A stretch of DNA of 35,218 bases, taken from positions 1 through 35,218 of the forward strand of contig JAUYBU010000590.1 of assembly GCA_030693045.1 (NCBI GenBank), written 5' to 3'. The DNA comes from Bryobacterales bacterium (GTDB lineage Bacteria > Acidobacteriota > Terriglobia > Bryobacterales > Bryobacteraceae). The translations under genes and the position numbers were made by a program. Shown here in pieces: positions 31,802 to 35,218 of this stretch. Each line of letters starts with the position of its first letter. The first letter of the stretch is position 1. Below the pieces are notes generated by a model. That model ran no database searches, was not told the origin of the DNA, and worked only from the letters and a program-made list of their open reading frames with translations.

Positions 31802-33469
31802 ATGCCCTCCGGAGCCGAACTGTTCATTGCGAGCGCGAAATCGCTGGGGATCGACACCCTATTCACATTGGTTGGCGACCATCTGAACGAAGTCCTGGTG
31901 GCCGCCGCGCGCGGCGGGGTGCGCATCATCGACTTCCGCCACGAATCGGCCGCGGCACATGCGGCGGACGCCTGGGCGCGGCTCACGCGAAAGCCCGCGC
32001 TGGTGATGGTGACCGGCGGCCCGGGTCACACCAACGCGCTCACCGGTCTGGCGACGGCGTACCTGGCGCAAAGCCCGCTGATCCTGGTGAGCGGCGCGCC
32101 GGCGCCCGGGCTCGCTCACCGCAGCGGGTTCCAGGAAATCGACCAGCTCGCCATGGCGCGTCCGGTGGCCAAGTGGGCGGCGCAACCCGCGGCGGCGGCG
32201 CAGATTCCGCTCTTTCTGGCGCGCGCCTGGTCGGAGGCGATGGCCGGACGCATGGGGCCCGTGCACCTGAATATTCCGGTGGATCTGTTCGCGGCCGAGG
32301 TTGCCAACCCGTTGCCCGTTCCACGGCTCATCGAGACCGCGCGGCCGCGGCCGGATCCGCGCGACGTCGAGCGGGCGCTGGCGCTGTTGAGAGCGGCCCA
32401 GCGGCCGGTGGTGATCGCCGGAAGCGGCGTGTGGTGGGCGGACGCGCGGGAGGAACTGTCGGCTTTTCTCAAGAAGACGCGGCTGCCGTATTACAGCATC
32501 ACCATGGCGCGCGGCGTGATCAGCGACATGTGGCGATACGCGTTGGGCTACGCCGACCCGGCGCTGAACAAGGCCGTGCGACGGGCGTTCCAGGAATCCG
32601 ATGTCGTGCTGGTGCTCGGCAAGCGCATCGACTATCGTCTGGCGCTGGGGGGTCCGCGGCTGTTTGCGCCGGAGGCGAAGTTCATTCAAGTGGACATCCA
32701 CGCGCAGGAGCTGGGGCGCAATCGCGGATTGGATGTGGCGATTTGCGCGGACGTGCGCGAGACGCTGAGCGCACTGGGCGAGGCGCTGGGCCGCGAAAGC
32801 TGGAAGCCGGGCGCCTGGATGCGGCGCGTGCGCCGCTACGATGCGGAATGGCGGGCCGAGCTTGACGCGATGGCCGCCGACACTTCCGCGCCGCTGCACC
32901 CGGCGGCGGTCTACCGCGCGCTGCGGGACACCGGGCTGCCCCTCGATACGCGCATCTCCTGGGATGGCGGCGATTTCGCCCACTGGGGCCGGGCCATCGT
33001 TCCGGCCTATATCGAAGGCGGATGGCTGCGATTGGGGCCTCTGGCCACCATCGGCGCCGCACTGCCCAACGCCATCGCGCTGAAACTCGCCAACCCGCGG
33101 CAACCGGTGGCCCTGATCACCGGCGACGGCGCGCTGGGCTTCTACCTGGGCGAACTCGACACCCTGGTCCGCCACAACCTTCCGGTGGTGATCATCGCCG
33201 GCAACGATGCCGGCTGGGGGATCGAGCGGGAATTGCAGCGCGCCCTGACGGGCGGTGAAACCGTGGCCTGCGAACTGAGCCCCGCGCGCTACGACCTGGT
33301 CATGCAAGCCTTCGGCGGCGGCGGCGAGACGGTCGAGCGATACGAGGACATCGCGCCGGCGGTCCAGCGCGCCTTCGAGTCTGATCGGCCGTACCTGGTC
33401 AACATCCGCACCCGCGGCGCGCGCTCGCCATTCACCGAATGGCAGATCAGCGGGAAGAAGGGGCGATAA
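31802..33469 (+). CDS. Thiamine-diphosphate-dependent enzyme, acetolactate synthase/oxalyl-CoA decarboxylase-like
   Basis: FRHESAAAHAADAWARLTRKPALVMVTGGPGHTNALTGLATAYLAQSPLILVSG; ThDP motif ITGDGALGFYLGELDTLVRHNLPVVIIAGNDAGWG. Confidence 0.88.
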   Translation: MPSGAELFIASAKSLGIDTLFTLVGDHLNEVLVAAARGGVRIIDFRHESAAAHAADAWARLTRKPALVMVTGGPGHTNALTGLATAYLAQSPLILVSGAPAPGLAHRSGFQEIDQLAMARPVAKWAAQPAAAAQIPLFLARAWSEAMAGRMGPVHLNIPVDLFAAEVANPLPVPRLIETARPRPDPRDVERALALLRAAQRPVVIAGSGVWWADAREELSAFLKKTRLPYYSITMARGVISDMWRYALGYADPALNKAVRRAFQESDVVLVLGKRIDYRLALGGPRLFAPEAKFIQVDIHAQELGRNRGLDVAICADVRETLSALGEALGRESWKPGAWMRRVRRYDAEWRAELDAMAADTSAPLHPAAVYRALRDTGLPLDTRISWDGGDFAHWGRAIVPAYIEGGWLRLGPLATIGAALPNAIALKLANPRQPVALITGDGALGFYLGELDTLVRHNLPVVIIAGNDAGWGIERELQRALTGGETVACELSPARYDLVMQAFGGGGETVERYEDIAPAVQRAFESDRPYLVNIRTRGARSPFTEWQISGKKGR

Positions 33470-33502
33470 TCCAGGGACCGCGGAGAAGGTGTGAAAAAAT
33501 CC

Positions 33503-33524
33503 GGGGACACTCCGGGCTGTCCCC
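33503..33524. repeat. GGGGACA...TGTCCCC hairpin after ThDP enzyme gene
   Basis: GGGGACA CTCCGGGC TGTCCCC; same family as other GGGGAC elements in the window. Confidence 0.6.
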
Positions 33525-33679
33525 GCGCAAACCTCACGCCTTCGACAGTTGCGCGACTGCTTTGAATTTCTCAAGGGATCTGCTGACGGGGCGTTTCCGC
33601 GCACGCCAAGTCTTTCTGTTGCAATAACTTGCGCTGCACTAGGGGATCTATGCTTGAAAGAGATGGCGCGAAATATGTG

Positions 33680-33719
33680 TCATCGCATGGCAAGGTATAT
33701 ATACCTTGCCATGCGATGA
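33680..33719. promoter_or_regulatory. Perfect 40-bp palindrome, candidate operator upstream of AbiEi-like gene
   Basis: TCATCGCATGGCAAGGTATATATACCTTGCCATGCGATGA is fully self-complementary. Confidence 0.75.
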
Positions 33720-33750
33720 GATGTTGCCCATTTGCCTACACCATTCTTAA

Positions 33751-33778
33751 TCCGATATGGTATATATACCTTATCGGA
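33751..33778. promoter_or_regulatory. Second near-perfect palindrome sharing core GGTATATATACC
   Basis: TCCGATATGGTATATATACCTTATCGGA, one mismatched pair over 28 bp; ends 22 bp before the ATG at 33801. Confidence 0.75.
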
Positions 33779-33800
33779 CTCCATCAGAAGAGGACTGCCC

Positions 33801-34673
33801 ATGGCACGCGGAAGACCGTCTCGGATCGAGATCGTAAAACTCTTCGCGAGTTCAGCGCAGAAGATCTACTGGCCGGGTGAACTCGCAAGCATTCTGGCGC
33901 AGAACCGCAGCGATTGGCGACTCGCGCAAGCCACGAACACGCAAGAGTTCATTGAGTACCTGCGAGCAAAGACTCGGTTGAAGGAAGTTCGTCTTCGAGC
34001 GGAGAACTACCCTGAGGCAAAGGAGATCGTGCGCTACGTCTGGGGCAAGGTCTCACCTTACGCTCTTGCACTTTCGCTCAAGCGCAACGCCTACCTCTGC
34101 CACGGCACGGCGGTTTTCCTCCACTCGCTCACAGAGCAGCTTCCGAAAACCATCTACGTGAACTCAGAGCAAAGTGAGAAGCCGCGGGGCGGCAGTCTCA
34201 CCCAAGAGGGCATCCAGCGCGCCTTTGCCGCAAAGCAGCGACAGTCGAACTTCTTTATTCAATACGAAGATTCGAAGTTCGTGCTCATCAACGGCAAGCA
34301 CACGGGGCGCCTCGAAATCGGCCCAATGGTAGTCGACGGGGAGACCCTTGAGGTGACGAAACTGGAGCGCACGCTCATCGACATCGCCGTGCGCCCGGCT
34401 TACGGTGGCGGCGTCTACCAGGTGCTTGAGGCCTACCGTAGCGCCAAAGACCGGCTTTCTGTCGGCACCCTGATTGCAACGCTCAAGAAGCTCGACTACG
34501 TTTACCCCTACCATCAAGCCATCGGCTTCTACATGCAGCGTGCCGGCTATGACGAGAAGCAGTATAGCCGGCTGAAGAAACTCGGGCTAAAGTTCGATTT
34601 TTACCTCGCCCACGATATCCGGCAGACGGCGTTCAATGCAGACTGGCGGCTATTCTACCCAAAGAGTTTTTAG
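33801..34673 (+). CDS. AbiEi-like type IV antitoxin / transcriptional regulator
   Basis: 290 aa from [32 protein letters not shown]...[35 protein letters not shown]...[33 protein letters not shown]. The 'LERTLIDI' context is typical of AbiEi_4-type proteins. The track start at 33732 would include the second palindrome. Confidence 0.75.
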   Translation: MARGRPSRIEIVKLFASSAQKIYWPGELASILAQNRSDWRLAQATNTQEFIEYLRAKTRLKEVRLRAENYPEAKEIVRYVWGKVSPYALALSLKRNAYLCHGTAVFLHSLTEQLPKTIYVNSEQSEKPRGGSLTQEGIQRAFAAKQRQSNFFIQYEDSKFVLINGKHTGRLEIGPMVVDGETLEVTKLERTLIDIAVRPAYGGGVYQVLEAYRSAKDRLSVGTLIATLKKLDYVYPYHQAIGFYMQRAGYDEKQYSRLKKLGLKFDFYLAHDIRQTAFNADWRLFYPKSF

Positions 34674-35093
34674 CGTGGCGATCTGTTCGACCACAAAATC
34701 GAAGTAGAAATCGAAGTCATTCAGGCTCTCCGCAACGGCAGCCACAACTGCCGGCCAGTCTGGCCTGTGGACCTCGCGTTGATCTATCACCTTGGCAAGC
34801 AACGCCAAGGGGACTTGCTTTGCGGCAAAGATGTGCTTGGCAAGCTCAACAATCTCTGGCGCTGTCAGATTGAGACTCGTTGCTGTAATGACGCGCCAGA
34901 TGTCGTAAAAATCCCGCGCCCTGGGACTCGCGCGAGTTCGCAGAGTATACTCCGGCATTTGCTGGCAGATGGCCCGGAGTTTCTCGACGGCGATCATCTC
35001 GGGGCTGTAGACGTAAATCATATAGGAGTCCATCTCCCGCTCAACCTTGCCTTCGCAATACTCGAACTTGCTCATGTCTTCGGCGCTCGCCAA
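34650..35093 (-). pseudogene. N-terminally truncated AbiEii-like nucleotidyltransferase toxin (C-terminal part)
   Basis: VYVYSPEMIAVEKLRAICQQMPEY-type segment (IYVYSPEMIAVEKLRAICQQMPEYTLRTRASPRARDFYDIWRVIT) and FDFYFDFVVEQI. No GG(S/T)-type NTase or DxD motif is present, and sequence upstream of about 35093 does not continue the family. Confidence 0.6.
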
Positions 35094-35126
35094 AAGTTAC
35101 CCGGTAACGCTCGGCTAAAGTTACCC
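35084..35126. mobile_element. Two 19-nt direct repeats resembling an insertion-sequence end (IS21-like multiple terminal repeats)
   Basis: CGCTCGCCAAAAGTTACCC (35084-35102) and CGCTCGGCTAAAGTTACCC (35108-35126), 17/19 identical with 24-nt spacing, at the point where AbiEii homology stops. Confidence 0.4.
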
Positions 35127-35218
35127 TTGCTGGGAACAGGATTGAGAACGCGGAGGGGAAGCGTCGTCATCCGCGCCGCAGGCGCGATCAGGTGGTTTCG
35201 AGGGGGGGCAACCTCATC

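Noticed and set aside
31859-33604. 581-aa ORF on the minus strand
   Set aside because: Antisense of the ThDP enzyme gene, which has clear catalytic and cofactor motifs on the + strand.
33629-33880. 83-aa + strand ORF spanning the palindromes
   Set aside because: It is translated through both palindromes and overlaps the AbiEi-like gene start in another frame; no domain signal.

Overview
This is an Acidobacteriota-like (Solibacter/Bryobacter-like) chromosomal segment carrying the replication-origin neighbourhood. The taxon is inferred from gene content, including a TIGR03437-like 'Solibacter C-terminal' domain. dnaA, dnaN and gyrB run leftward. A likely oriC lies just upstream of dnaA, with several (A/T)TTTCCACA boxes, one perfect inverted box pair and an AT-rich tract. 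A sigma factor / FecR-like DUF4384 / VIT-VWA module runs rightward on the other side of the origin. Other supported genes are: a TolB-like regulator (partial), a GT39-like membrane glycosyltransferase, RNase R, adenosine-specific kinase, an NAD-dependent epimerase, O-acetylhomoserine sulfhydrylase, an FkbM methyltransferase, a HicB-like antitoxin, a DUF4962/heparinase operon, an RsbW-like kinase / STAS / LuxR regulator cluster, an NHL-repeat secreted protein, an amidohydrolase, GalE and a ThDP-dependent enzyme. The most unusual region is the right end (about 33.6-35.2 kb). It holds an AbiEi-like antitoxin preceded by two long palindromes sharing the core GGTATATATACC. It converges on, and overlaps, an N-terminally truncated AbiEii-like toxin whose 5' end runs into direct repeats resembling an IS21-type element end. 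Other observations are a hicA remnant with an internal deletion, a degraded acyltransferase gene split over three frames, a scattered family of GGGGAC...GTCCCC palindromes (one overlaps the 5' end of a regulator gene), and a response regulator with Glu in place of the phosphoacceptor Asp. No CRISPR array, rRNA or convincing tRNA was seen. All family names come from reading translated motifs; no database search was run.
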